Positions 17,183 to 25,285 of a DNA stretch of 64,000 nucleotides are shown one piece after another (position 1 is the first letter of the stretch; each line of letters starts with the position of its first letter). A program made the position numbers and the translations under genes. A model generated the notes under the pieces. That model had not been told where the DNA came from and did not search any database. It saw nothing but the letters and a program-made list of their open reading frames with translations. This stretch comes from Bacteroidia bacterium (GTDB taxonomy: Bacteria; Bacteroidota; Bacteroidia; Cytophagales; Cyclobacteriaceae): the NCBI GenBank assembly GCA_030432655.1, contig JAUILA010000014.1:80575-144574 (forward strand), read 5' to 3'.

Positions 17183-18003
17183 TAGAAAATGATAAGATAA
17201 ATTAACGGAATAATAAATACCCCATCCCCGAGTAGCCTGTATGTATCCGTGTTCGTTATTTTTTCGGCATAAAGGATCAATCCAAGCAAAACCAGGATCA
17301 TCAAGGCAAAAACGGCCTGTACAGGTGGACTGCCATGCCCGATAAAACTGACCAGTGTGATCACCAGTTGTATTAGCAACAGCACTATCAGGAAGTAACG
17401 GCGCTTTTCAGTTGACAGTAACTCCAGCAAGGAAGGAAACCCGGCCTCCCGGTCTGTATGATATTCGTAATAGCTGAAGCAAAGCAAATTACCCAGGGCT
17501 ATGCCTGCGAGTTGCAGAAAATGCTGGAGCTGAAGTGAGGTGAATTCACTTATCTGAACACTCAAAGCCGGCAATGCAACCCCGGCCGAATATAGTATGG
17601 CAATTACCAGTTCCTTATGATACCTCGCTTTAGCAGGTAAAAAGTGCAGCATGAGAAAATAGACGGATACAAGGATCAGCAGCCCGGTCCCGAGCCGCAA
17701 TACCTGTTCATCCACCCGGAAAAGCAAGACCAATCCGGCCAGCATAACGATAACGGAAGCAACTATTAGTTTGGTGAAGTGCCTTGCGTGAAAGTGATGT
17801 CTCCTTGTTGACGGGATGTTAGTGGCCCGGTAAACATCGTTCAGATGATCGAAAGTATAAATCAGCCATACAACACATCCGAGTAACACTACGGATGGCC
17901 ATGATGGAATGACTCCCCAGGTTCGCCCAAGCAGTACGGAACAACTCATGGCTCCCAGCACCACATCAAGCGATAGTATATTGATGTAGGGAAGAACCTT
18001 CAT
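17182..18003 (-). CDS. UbiA-like prenyltransferase-family membrane protein (divergent)
   Basis: 273-residue polytopic membrane protein with about eight hydrophobic helices. It carries an aspartate-rich first motif region TFDHLNDVYRATN (about 50-62) and a second TDREAGFP motif (about 144-151), both near where UbiA enzymes have their NDxxDxxxD and DxxxD diphosphate-binding sites, but each is degenerate. It could be a divergent UbiA prenyltransferase or an inactive relative. ATG 18003 was chosen; the in-frame TTG at 18036 lies inside the upstream terminator. It is transcribed away from the ATP synthase terminator and coupled to the methyltransferase gene. Confidence 0.62.
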   Translation of the reverse strand: MKVLPYINILSLDVVLGAMSCSVLLGRTWGVIPSWPSVVLLGCVVWLIYTFDHLNDVYRATNIPSTRRHHFHARHFTKLIVASVIVMLAGLVLLFRVDEQVLRLGTGLLILVSVYFLMLHFLPAKARYHKELVIAILYSAGVALPALSVQISEFTSLQLQHFLQLAGIALGNLLCFSYYEYHTDREAGFPSLLELLSTEKRRYFLIVLLLIQLVITLVSFIGHGSPPVQAVFALMILVLLGLILYAEKITNTDTYRLLGDGVFIIPLIYLIIF

Positions 18004-18019
18004 ACGATAAATTAGAGAT

Positions 18020-18047
18020 AAAAAAAGGCGGAACAAAGTCCGCCTTT
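18020..18047 (-). terminator. Intrinsic terminator of the ATP synthase operon
   Basis: On the minus strand an 8-bp stem AAAGGCGG/CCGCCTTT (18040-18047 with 18024-18031) with an 8-nt loop runs into a T-run (18020-18026), 18 nt past the atpG stop. Confidence 0.93.
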
Positions 18048-18065
18048 ATGTTAAATCTTGTCTGA

Positions 18066-18944
18066 TTAACCAAGCGCTTCCGCACCGGCCACGATTTCAA
18101 GGATCTCCTTCGTAATGGCAGCCTGACGAGTCCGGTTATAAGTAAGCTTCAGCTCCTTAAGTAATTCTCCGGCGTTATCTGTCGCCTGATCCATCGCCGT
18201 CATTCGTGCACCGTGTTCCGCGGCATTCGAATCAAGAATCGCCTTGTAAAACTGAATCTTTAACGATTTAGGAATCATCTCCTCAATGATTTCCTCCTTG
18301 GATGGCTGGAAGATATAATCGACTTCAAATTTTGCTTCCTCTTCCTGCTCCACCGGTTTTACCGGAAGGAATTGCTCGGTCCGCAGCACTTGCGTGGCTA
18401 CATTTTTAAATTCATTGTAGATAATATCGACCCTGTCGTAGGTTCCTTTCAGAAATTCATCCATGGCATATTCAGAAGCCTCTGTGCTTTTTTCAAAAGA
18501 GACCGGGCTGAACATATCCCAGTAGTCGGAAATCACCTGATAATCCCGTTTTCGGAAATAGTCAAGCGCCTTTTTTCCAACAGGCATGATCGTCACCTTA
18601 CCATTGTCAAACTGCCGTTGATAATTTTCCTTAATGTGACGAATAGTTGCCTTGAAGATATTACTGTTAAATGCTCCGCAAAGACCTTTATCTGAAGTAA
18701 CAACAATCAGCAGAATGTTCTCCTCCGGACGAATATCGGCGTATGTACCTCCCTGGCTTTCCTCTTGTTGCGCAGAAAGATTCTGAAGAAGGCCGGCCAG
18801 TTTTTCAGCATAAGGCCGCATACGGATAATATTATCCTGTGCCCTTCTCAGCTTTGCCGCGGCCACCATTTTCATGGCCTTGGTAATCTGCTGGGTCGAT
18901 GTGACCGACTGAATCCTGCTTTTTACTTCCTTTAAATTTGCCAT
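18066..18944 (-). CDS. atpG: F1 ATP synthase gamma subunit
   Basis: Central rotor shaft of F1. The 292-residue protein starts with MANLKEVKSRIQSVTSTQQITKAMKMVAAAKLRR-type helix (only the first helix is needed for recognition: IQSVTSTQQITKAMKMVA, 12-29) and ends with the conserved C-terminal helix (NRTRQAAITKEILEIVAGA). A central GLCGAFN-type segment (about 87-93) is present. It is the last gene of the operon, 33 nt after atpA and followed by the terminator at 18020-18047. Genes for beta and epsilon do not follow, as usual in this phylum. Confidence 0.97.
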   Translation of the reverse strand: MANLKEVKSRIQSVTSTQQITKAMKMVAAAKLRRAQDNIIRMRPYAEKLAGLLQNLSAQQEESQGGTYADIRPEENILLIVVTSDKGLCGAFNSNIFKATIRHIKENYQRQFDNGKVTIMPVGKKALDYFRKRDYQVISDYWDMFSPVSFEKSTEASEYAMDEFLKGTYDRVDIIYNEFKNVATQVLRTEQFLPVKPVEQEEEAKFEVDYIFQPSKEEIIEEMIPKSLKIQFYKAILDSNAAEHGARMTAMDQATDNAGELLKELKLTYNRTRQAAITKEILEIVAGAEALG

Positions 18945-18977
18945 ATGGATTTATATGTATTCCTCTTCAGGATAAAT

Positions 18978-20555
18978 TTACGCGTAGTTTTTCGCCAGCT
19001 CATCTGCAACGTCACCCAGCTTCGCCGTCAATTCATCAGTAAACTGTCCGTTACGAAGCGCTTCAAGGGTATCGGCGTGTTTGTTGCGAAGTACATCAAT
19101 GTAATTTCTTTCAAAATCCTTTACCTTACCAACAGGAACTTTATCCAGGTGGCCTTTTGTAGAAGCATAGATAATAGCCACTTGCTCTTCTACCGGTACC
19201 GGAGAATACTGCGGTTGTTTCAGGATCTCCTGGTTTTTCTGACCGCGTTCAATGGTCAGCTTTGTTGCCGCATCAAGATCGGATCCGAATTTGGCAAATG
19301 CCTCCAGTTCGCGGAATTGTGCCTGATCCAGTTTCAGGGTACCTGCCACTTTTTTCATTGGCTTAATCTGTGCAGATCCACCAACACGGGATACTGAGAT
19401 ACCAACGTTAATCGCAGGGCGGATACCACTGTTAAACAGGTTGGTCTCCAGGAATATCTGTCCGTCAGTAATCGAAATTACGTTTGTCGGGATGTAAGCA
19501 GATACGTCACCTGCCTGTGTTTCAATAATCGGAAGAGCGGTCAGCGATCCGCCTGCCTTCACCTTATCCTTAAGCGAAGCCGGCAGGTCATTCATGTCTT
19601 TCGCAATATTCTGGTCAGCGGTAATCTTGGCAGCACGCTCGAGCAGTCTTGAGTGCAGGTAGAATACATCACCCGGATACGCCTCACGTCCGGGAGGACG
19701 ACGAAGCAGCAGCGAAACCTCGCGGTAAGCGACAGCCTGCTTTGACAAATCATCATAGATTACCAGGGCAGGACGACCTGTATCCCGGAAATACTCACCG
19801 ATCGCGGCTCCTGTGAAAGGGGCATAGAACTGCATCGGCGCAGGATCAGAAGCGGCGGCAGATACAACCACTGTGTAATCCATGGCACCGGCACGCTCCA
19901 GCGAAGCAACCACACCGGCAACTGTTGAAGCTTTCTGGCCTACCGCAACATAAATACAGAAAACAGGCTCACCTTTTTCGTAAAACTCCTTCTGGTTTAT
20001 GATAGTATCGATGGCAACAGCGGTCTTACCAGTCTGACGGTCACCAATGATCAACTCACGCTGGCCTCTACCAATGGGAATCATGGAGTCAATTGCCTTG
20101 ATACCTGTCTGCAACGGCTCATTTACCGGCTGACGGTAAATTACACCGGGAGCTTTGCGTTCAATCGGCATTTCGTAGATATCACCGGCTATCGGACCTT
20201 TTCCATCAATCGGATTACCCAGGGTATCCACCACGCGACCGAGCATCCCATCACCTACGTTCACCGAGGCAATACGACCGGTACGCTTCACGGTATCACC
20301 TTCACGGATGTCCTGTGATTCACCAAGTATTACCGCCCCAACATTATCCTCTTCAAGGTTCAGTACGAGGGCGCGCAGGCCATTTTCGAATTCAAGAAGT
20401 TCACCGGCCTGAGCTTTTGACAAACCATAGATTCGGGCCACACCGTCGCCCACTTCGAGCACGGTACCTACTTCTTCTAATTCGGCTTCGGTTTTTGCTC
20501 CTGATAACTGCTCTCTCAGGATCGCCGAAACTTCATCGGGTCTTACATCTGCCAT
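18978..20555 (-). CDS. atpA: F1 ATP synthase alpha subunit
   Basis: Non-catalytic nucleotide-binding subunit of the F1 hexamer, 525 residues. The P-loop GDRQTGKT is at 171-178 with the glutamine typical of alpha, and the [14 protein letters not shown] signature lies near 378-391. The N-terminal [15 protein letters not shown] segment is the delta-binding region. It follows atpH by 18 nt and precedes atpG. Confidence 0.98.
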   Translation of the reverse strand: MADVRPDEVSAILREQLSGAKTEAELEEVGTVLEVGDGVARIYGLSKAQAGELLEFENGLRALVLNLEEDNVGAVILGESQDIREGDTVKRTGRIASVNVGDGMLGRVVDTLGNPIDGKGPIAGDIYEMPIERKAPGVIYRQPVNEPLQTGIKAIDSMIPIGRGQRELIIGDRQTGKTAVAIDTIINQKEFYEKGEPVFCIYVAVGQKASTVAGVVASLERAGAMDYTVVVSAAASDPAPMQFYAPFTGAAIGEYFRDTGRPALVIYDDLSKQAVAYREVSLLLRRPPGREAYPGDVFYLHSRLLERAAKITADQNIAKDMNDLPASLKDKVKAGGSLTALPIIETQAGDVSAYIPTNVISITDGQIFLETNLFNSGIRPAINVGISVSRVGGSAQIKPMKKVAGTLKLDQAQFRELEAFAKFGSDLDAATKLTIERGQKNQEILKQPQYSPVPVEEQVAIIYASTKGHLDKVPVGKVKDFERNYIDVLRNKHADTLEALRNGQFTDELTAKLGDVADELAKNYA

Positions 20556-20573
20556 GATTATCTGTTCTTAATG

Positions 20574-21134
20574 TTAAATTTCTTTTATGTATGGGTTTTG
20601 GGACAATTTGTGTCCCAGTGTTTTCAATTTCGTCCGTATGGAATCGTCAATCTGGTTGTCACCTACTTTCAGTACATATCCGCCAATCAGGTCACTGTCA
20701 ACCAATTCTTTGAGCTGAACCGACTTTCTTCCGCTGATCTTCAGAACGATTTCACGGATTTCGTTTCTCAGGTCGTCCGTAAGAGGTACAGCCGTTGTAA
20801 CTGTTGCCACCTCAATTCCTTTTTTGACATTGTACTGCCGGATAAAATTTCTGGCAATTGCAGGCAGAATCGGCTCCCTGTTTTTCCTGGTGATAATATC
20901 GAAAATGGCTGAAGTCAGCTTATTCACCTTTCCTCCGAACACCTTCTTGAGAATTTCCCTCTTGTTATGGTGTTTGATCACAGGATTCTTCAGCATTAGC
21001 TCAAAATCACGATTCTCACTGCAAACCTTGATAAACATCTGCATGTCATGGTATACTTCTTCAAGCACACCCTGCTCGTCAGCAAGTTCTAGCAGTGATT
21101 TGGCATAACGCGATGCGGCTCTCAGATCAGACAT
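20574..21134 (-). CDS. atpH: F1 ATP synthase delta subunit
   Basis: Stator protein joining the peripheral b-subunit stalk to the top of F1, 186 residues. It has the helical N-terminal domain (RYAKSLLELADEQG, about 8-21) and the C-terminal GRKSVQLKELVDSDLIGGYVLKV region (about 144-166) conserved in delta/OSCP. It sits between atpF (3-nt gap) and atpA in the usual order. Confidence 0.96.
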   Translation of the reverse strand: MSDLRAASRYAKSLLELADEQGVLEEVYHDMQMFIKVCSENRDFELMLKNPVIKHHNKREILKKVFGGKVNKLTSAIFDIITRKNREPILPAIARNFIRQYNVKKGIEVATVTTAVPLTDDLRNEIREIVLKISGRKSVQLKELVDSDLIGGYVLKVGDNQIDDSIRTKLKTLGHKLSQNPYIKEI

Positions 21135-21137
21135 GTA

Positions 21138-21632
21138 TTAATTAAGATTAACGTCCTTGATATATTCTTCAATCAGCTGCTTCTGTTCTTTCTCGTCTGA
21201 AAGCTTTTTACGAAGCAGTTTTTCAGTGACATTCAGAACCAGCCCGGCCACTTCGGATTTTACTTCTGCGAGGGCTGCCTGCTTTTCCGTATTGATGGCC
21301 AATTTGGCATCCGCAATTAGCTTGTCAGCCTGTTTCGATGCATCTTCCTTGGCGTCGTCCTTCATCTTTGCAGCTATCTCACGAGCCTCCTTAAGAATTT
21401 CATCACGCTCCTGACGTGCTTCATCCAATAATTTCTTGTTGTCTGCCTGAAGCTTCTCCATTTCGGCTTTTGCTTTTTCCGCAGAATCAAGCGCATTCTG
21501 AATGGATTCTTCGCGTACCCGCAGTGATTCCGTTATAGGCTTCCAGGCAAACTTGGCCAGAAGTAAGAATAAAAACAGAAAGATCACTGCCTGCCAAAAG
21601 ATCAATCCGGTTCCGGGATTAAGTAAGTCCAT
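21138..21632 (-). CDS. atpF: F0 ATP synthase b subunit
   Basis: Peripheral stalk, 164 residues: one N-terminal membrane helix (GLIFWQAVIFLFLFLLLAKFAW, about 8-28) and a long charged coiled coil rich in A, E, K and D (35-160). Only one b gene is seen, so the stalk is a b homodimer. It is separated from atpE by 78 nt that contain a strong hairpin (21666-21694). Confidence 0.96.
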   Translation of the reverse strand: MDLLNPGTGLIFWQAVIFLFLFLLLAKFAWKPITESLRVREESIQNALDSAEKAKAEMEKLQADNKKLLDEARQERDEILKEAREIAAKMKDDAKEDASKQADKLIADAKLAINTEKQAALAEVKSEVAGLVLNVTEKLLRKKLSDEKEQKQLIEEYIKDVNLN

Positions 21633-21665
21633 GCGTATATTCAGTTAATATTTTTCAAGAGAATA

Positions 21666-21694
21666 AGCTGCCACGGCCTAGCGCCGCGGCAGCT
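21666..21694 (-). promoter_or_regulatory. Intercistronic hairpin between atpE and atpF
   Basis: AGCTGCC (21666-21672) pairs with GGCAGCT (21688-21694), and inner CGGC/GCCG (21674-21677 with 21683-21686) extends the stem. There is no T-run, so it is unlikely to be a full terminator. It could protect the 3' end of atpE mRNA or tune the expression of atpE against the genes behind it. Confidence 0.6.
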
Positions 21695-21710
21695 CTGATA
21701 ACCTTTGGTG

Positions 21711-21992
<282 letters not shown>

Positions 21993-23054
21993 CTACGCCA
22001 GTCCTGTATCCACGTCGTTCTCATCATGGTGATGTTCTTCCGTCGCCAGCCCGATATAGAGGGCAGAGAACATAGTAAATACATACGCCTGAATCGCCGC
22101 TACAAGAAGCTCGATCAGGTTAATAAAGAGCACAATCAGGGTACTGCCTACTCCGACCAGATAACTCTGGAAAATGAAGACAAGACCGATCAGGCTCAGA
22201 ATAACAATGTGCCCCGCGGTGATCGCCACAAAAAGACGAATCATCAGGGAGATGGGCTTGGTGAAAATACCGATGATCTCCACAGGCACAATAATAATTT
22301 TCAACGGGAGCGGAACCCCCGGAGTGTTGAAGATGTGGTTCCAGTAATGTTTATTACCACTAACGTTCGTAATAATAAAGGTAAATACTGCCAGGGTCAG
22401 GGTAACCGCGATGTTGCCGGTAAGATTGGCCGCGCCCGGCAGAAGTCCCAGGAGGTTACCGAAAAGTATAAAGAAAAACAGGGTCAGCAGATAGGGCAGG
22501 TATTTCTGATAGCCATGCCCGATATTCGGCTTGATCACCTCATCCCGCAGGTAAATAATGACCGGTTCAAAAACGGATTGTATCCCGGAAGGCGCTTTAC
22601 CTTCGTTCTTTTTAAAACCGCGAGCAACGGCAAAGAAGATCAGCAGCATTACAATGGCATTGATGAAAAGCATCGCCACATTTTTGGTAATGGAGAAATC
22701 CCAGATTTTTGCTTCAGATCCTTCGAGGTGAATATGCTCATGATCATTCAGCACGTATCCGTCATAAGAGACCTTATTATGGTCTTCGTCATAGAAATTT
22801 GATGAAGAGAATACATCAAGCCCGCGATCAGACGAATAAACGATTACCGGCAGGTAAAGAGTACCATAATGACCATCCCAAAAATGCCAGCTGTGGGCAT
22901 CTACAACGTGGTGCATAATCATTTCGTCAGGCTTGAAATCATCACCACCTTCGGCTGCCCGGACGGTGGTCATTCCCAGACAAGAAAAAACAATGGTCAC
23001 GATCATAACCATTGCTCCCTTATTCATAAACTTTTTTGCGTACTGTCCTACCAT
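21993..23054 (-). CDS. atpB: F0 ATP synthase a subunit with exported N-terminal extension
   Basis: 353 residues, roughly 80 longer than the E. coli subunit. The proton-channel core is clear (helices from about 120, conserved arginine R273 in KPISLMIRLFVAITAGH). The extra N-terminal part is a signal-peptide-like segment (about 12-33) followed by about 85 residues rich in His, Asp and Tyr (about 34-118), predicted on the periplasmic side. Extended a subunits occur in Bacteroidota. The gene follows a 183-nt gap holding C-rich palindromes after the small membrane gene at 23238-23621. Confidence 0.96.
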   Translation of the reverse strand: MVGQYAKKFMNKGAMVMIVTIVFSCLGMTTVRAAEGGDDFKPDEMIMHHVVDAHSWHFWDGHYGTLYLPVIVYSSDRGLDVFSSSNFYDEDHNKVSYDGYVLNDHEHIHLEGSEAKIWDFSITKNVAMLFINAIVMLLIFFAVARGFKKNEGKAPSGIQSVFEPVIIYLRDEVIKPNIGHGYQKYLPYLLTLFFFILFGNLLGLLPGAANLTGNIAVTLTLAVFTFIITNVSGNKHYWNHIFNTPGVPLPLKIIIVPVEIIGIFTKPISLMIRLFVAITAGHIVILSLIGLVFIFQSYLVGVGSTLIVLFINLIELLVAAIQAYVFTMFSALYIGLATEEHHHDENDVDTGLA

Positions 23055-23169
23055 GTATGTGTGTCGAAATCAGGGTCTTCGAAATTCGACTGCAAAGGTA
23101 GATAAGAATGCCCCAAAAAAAAATATTTTAAATGGGATTTTAAGATGCTGGAGAATTGTCCCGTTGATT

Positions 23170-23226
23170 GTCCCCTTGAGGGGACTACAGGGGTGTAACA
23201 TCCCCCTACGCCCCCTTCAAAGGGGG
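23170..23226. repeat. C-rich palindromes upstream of atpB
   Basis: Two adjacent inverted repeats: GTCCCC-ttga-GGGGAC (23170-23185) and CCCCCTT-ca-AAGGGGG (23211-23226, preceded by CCCCCTACG and followed by AATCC). The second matches copies near 32.3 and 51.9 kb. They lie in the non-coding gap between the small membrane gene and atpB and could form RNA hairpins in the operon mRNA. Confidence 0.7.
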
Positions 23227-23237
23227 AATCCGGATTT

Positions 23238-23621
23238 TCAGCTCCGCCTGCTCACGTACCGGAACAAACTTGTAATCTCCACGATAGTGAAGATGACATA
23301 CGTCGTCAGCAGAAAAACAATATTCTCCCGCGCATGCCCGGTATCTCTGTAGAGTATAATAAACGTGTAGCCGGCAAACAGAAGTAATTTAACGGCGGTG
23401 CCTCCTATGACTATCTGGACAAACAGCTGGGGTGTAACGATCAGCATGCTGACCACAAAAGTCCCGAGTATGACCAGGTACAAAAAAATTACCGAAACAT
23501 AGGAATAAGTGACATTATCCAGCACCGGCCAAACCGTCCTGAGCAATTCAAATGTCATCATCAGCAGGATGGCCGTGCCGGTGAATACCATCAGAAATCG
23601 CACAAAAACTTTTTGGTCCAT
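23238..23621 (-). CDS. Small four-helix membrane protein of the ATP synthase operon (AtpI-like position)
   Basis: 127-residue protein with four hydrophobic helices (about 8-28, 38-60, 64-84, 100-118). I do not recognise a specific domain, but it sits between AtpZ and atpB where UncI/AtpI-type accessory proteins that help c-ring assembly are found, and its size and topology fit. The stop of the AtpZ gene is 3 nt upstream of its ATG, so they are co-expressed. The AtpI reading is by position only. Confidence 0.72.
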   Translation of the reverse strand: MDQKVFVRFLMVFTGTAILLMMTFELLRTVWPVLDNVTYSYVSVIFLYLVILGTFVVSMLIVTPQLFVQIVIGGTAVKLLLFAGYTFIILYRDTGHARENIVFLLTTYVIFTIVEITSLFRYVSRRS

Positions 23622-23624
23622 GTA

Positions 23625-23852
23625 TTAATTGCCTCTGCGAACCAGGAGGTAAATAGAGCCTGCCAGTGCTGCCATCAGGAACAATAATAAAAACACCGGG
23701 AATTTCCACCCGATCAGCGAATCAACATAATATCCCAGTCCGCCCCCCAGAGCCAGGGTAATTACCAACTGAAGGCCAAGGCCCGTGTATTTAAGAAAGG
23801 TGTTAACCTGCTTTGATGTTTTCCTGTCGGACGGGTCTGTCGGCTGACTCAT
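23625..23852 (-). CDS. AtpZ/AtpI-family ATP synthase accessory protein
   Basis: 75-residue protein with a polar N-terminus and two hydrophobic helices (about 23-44 and 50-70) with glycine-rich first helix (LGLQLVITLALGGGLGYYVD) ending in Asp, the standard AtpZ (F0F1-ATPase subunit, YbeY-like DUF) layout. Members associate with the F0 sector; some bind Mg or Ca or assist assembly. Its start lies inside the 3' end of the bactofilin gene with a 50-nt overlap in a different frame. Confidence 0.85.
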   Translation of the reverse strand: MSQPTDPSDRKTSKQVNTFLKYTGLGLQLVITLALGGGLGYYVDSLIGWKFPVFLLLFLMAALAGSIYLLVRRGN

Positions 23853-24237
23853 TTCTCTTAAAGGTTATATCCTTCTGGGTTACACCCATCTTACACTGTC
23901 CGTTGAATTTTGCCCCGGCTTCCACGATAAGTTTGTTAGTAATAATGTCGCCGTGGATCACCGCGGTAGGTTTCAGCGTCAGCGTATCAGACACACGGAT
24001 ATTTCCCCTGATCTCACCTTCAAGGTCAGCATTCTGTGCGATAATATCCCCTGTCACTTCAGATGACTGACCAAGGATCGCCTTAGATTTTGAGATAACA
24101 TTTCCGGCCACCTTTCCTTCAACACGAACATTACCCGTAGCTTCCAGGTCTCCGGTAAGTACGGTGCCTTTACTGATAATATTCGTTGAGTTTGAAATCT
24201 GCTCGGCAGCCCTTTGATCTTCTTTCGAATTGAACAT
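23803..24237 (-). CDS. Bactofilin (polymer-forming cytoskeletal protein)
   Basis: 144 residues with the bactofilin right-handed beta-helix core (about 22-120): repeated short strands such as ISKGTVLTGDLEATGNVRVEGKVAGN and GDIITNKLIVEAGAKFNG with regularly spaced G and V/I residues, flanked by disordered tails. Bactofilins self-polymerise at the membrane and recruit peptidoglycan enzymes. The immediately upstream gene is an M23 peptidase (12-nt gap), a pairing known from other phyla. The 3' end overlaps AtpZ by 50 nt. Confidence 0.93.
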   Translation of the reverse strand: MFNSKEDQRAAEQISNSTNIISKGTVLTGDLEATGNVRVEGKVAGNVISKSKAILGQSSEVTGDIIAQNADLEGEIRGNIRVSDTLTLKPTAVIHGDIITNKLIVEAGAKFNGQCKMGVTQKDITFKRNESADRPVRQENIKAG

Positions 24238-24249
24238 AGCTCTAAATGG

Positions 24250-25116
24250 TTAAAAAGTAACGAATTCTTCCGGATTGACGGAGTTCCCATTCAGCCATAG
24301 CTCAAAATGGAGATGAGGCCCGTCAGTCAAGTCACCGGTATTTCCGATGATCGAGATAATCTCCCCAGCATTAACAAAACTACCAACTTTTTTTAAGAGT
24401 TCGGCGTTGTGCTTGTAGATTGAAACCAGGTTGCTTCTGTGCTGCACGGCTATTACGTAGCCCGAATCCTGTGTCCAGGAGGCCATGACCACTGTTCCGT
24501 CGGCAATACACTTTACCGGTTCATTCTTCTTTGCCACTACATCGACTCCGTAATGCCCTTCTTTTAAGTTATACGGGGCAGATACATAGCCGTCAAGCGG
24601 GGAAAACAAAAAAATCTCCCGTAGCTCCCGGTAACTACCGGAGGTATTAAGGAGTGACATATCTGATTGCTCAAATTCCTGCCGGAATGCGCTGTCTACC
24701 GGGGATACAGAAGTAAGATCCACTTCCTCGGTCGTTACAGGGCGTTCATTGACAGTTTCTTCAGGATTTTCTGACATGAGTTCGACAGAGTCGCCGTTAA
24801 GCACTCTTTTGAAGTTGTTGATAAACCGGTCCTTGCTTTCCACTTCCTGGGCAAGGGAGTCTACCTTCAGCATCAGCGTATTCAGTCGCCGGTTGGCTTC
24901 CATCTGTTCATAACGCGGATCAAACCACTGATTTAACAGGGTTTCCACCAGGAATAGGCTGATTAACAACATCACCACAAAAATCACCACCGAAAACAGG
25001 ATCACCTTGGCATAGGTAAAACTGAAGGTGGATTTTTCAGCAAAATTTTCCTCGTTACGAATGATCAGCAGGTACCTGTTTACCAACCAGCTGGATAGCG
25101 TCTTCTTAGCCTTCAC
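24250..25116 (-). CDS. Membrane-anchored M23 peptidase (LytM-type)
   Basis: 288 residues: cytoplasmic N-terminus, one membrane helix (about 36-58), a short coiled-coil (about 68-105), an acidic Ser/Thr/Glu linker, and a C-terminal peptidase domain (about 165-285). All zinc ligands are present: H188 and D192 (HYGVD) and H270 of the GPHLHFE motif (H268/H270), so an active endopeptidase against peptidoglycan cross-links is expected in the periplasm. It is the first gene of the run ending with atpG and is divergent from sprE. A TAATTTTG promoter-like box lies 28 nt upstream. Confidence 0.93.
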   Translation of the reverse strand: MKAKKTLSSWLVNRYLLIIRNEENFAEKSTFSFTYAKVILFSVVIFVVMLLISLFLVETLLNQWFDPRYEQMEANRRLNTLMLKVDSLAQEVESKDRFINNFKRVLNGDSVELMSENPEETVNERPVTTEEVDLTSVSPVDSAFRQEFEQSDMSLLNTSGSYRELREIFLFSPLDGYVSAPYNLKEGHYGVDVVAKKNEPVKCIADGTVVMASWTQDSGYVIAVQHRSNLVSIYKHNAELLKKVGSFVNAGEIISIIGNTGDLTDGPHLHFELWLNGNSVNPEEFVTF

Positions 25117-25144
25117 AATGCTCTTGTCTGCTTAGTCAAAAAAA

Positions 25145-25152
25145 CAAAATTA
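25145..25152 (-). promoter_or_regulatory. Candidate -7 promoter box (TAATTTTG) for the M23-bactofilin-ATP synthase run
   Basis: Match to TAnnTTTG on the minus strand, 28 nt before the M23 peptidase ATG in the divergent gap with sprE. No -33 TTTG at 19-21 nt was found. Confidence 0.35.
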
Positions 25153-25285
25153 GATATTCTCCTAAAGAATTGTATTAATTACCACAAATTTTACGTTTCT
25201 GACAAAACAAGGGGCATATTCTGTCCTTCGCGCACTGTAAGGTCTGGTGAACCTTGAATTTTTTGCGCATCTTAGCCTATATTTT

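Noticed and set aside
22026..22802. 258-codon plus-strand frame opposite atpB
   Set aside because: Shadow of a well-supported gene; the translation is basic/polar nonsense typical of antisense frames.
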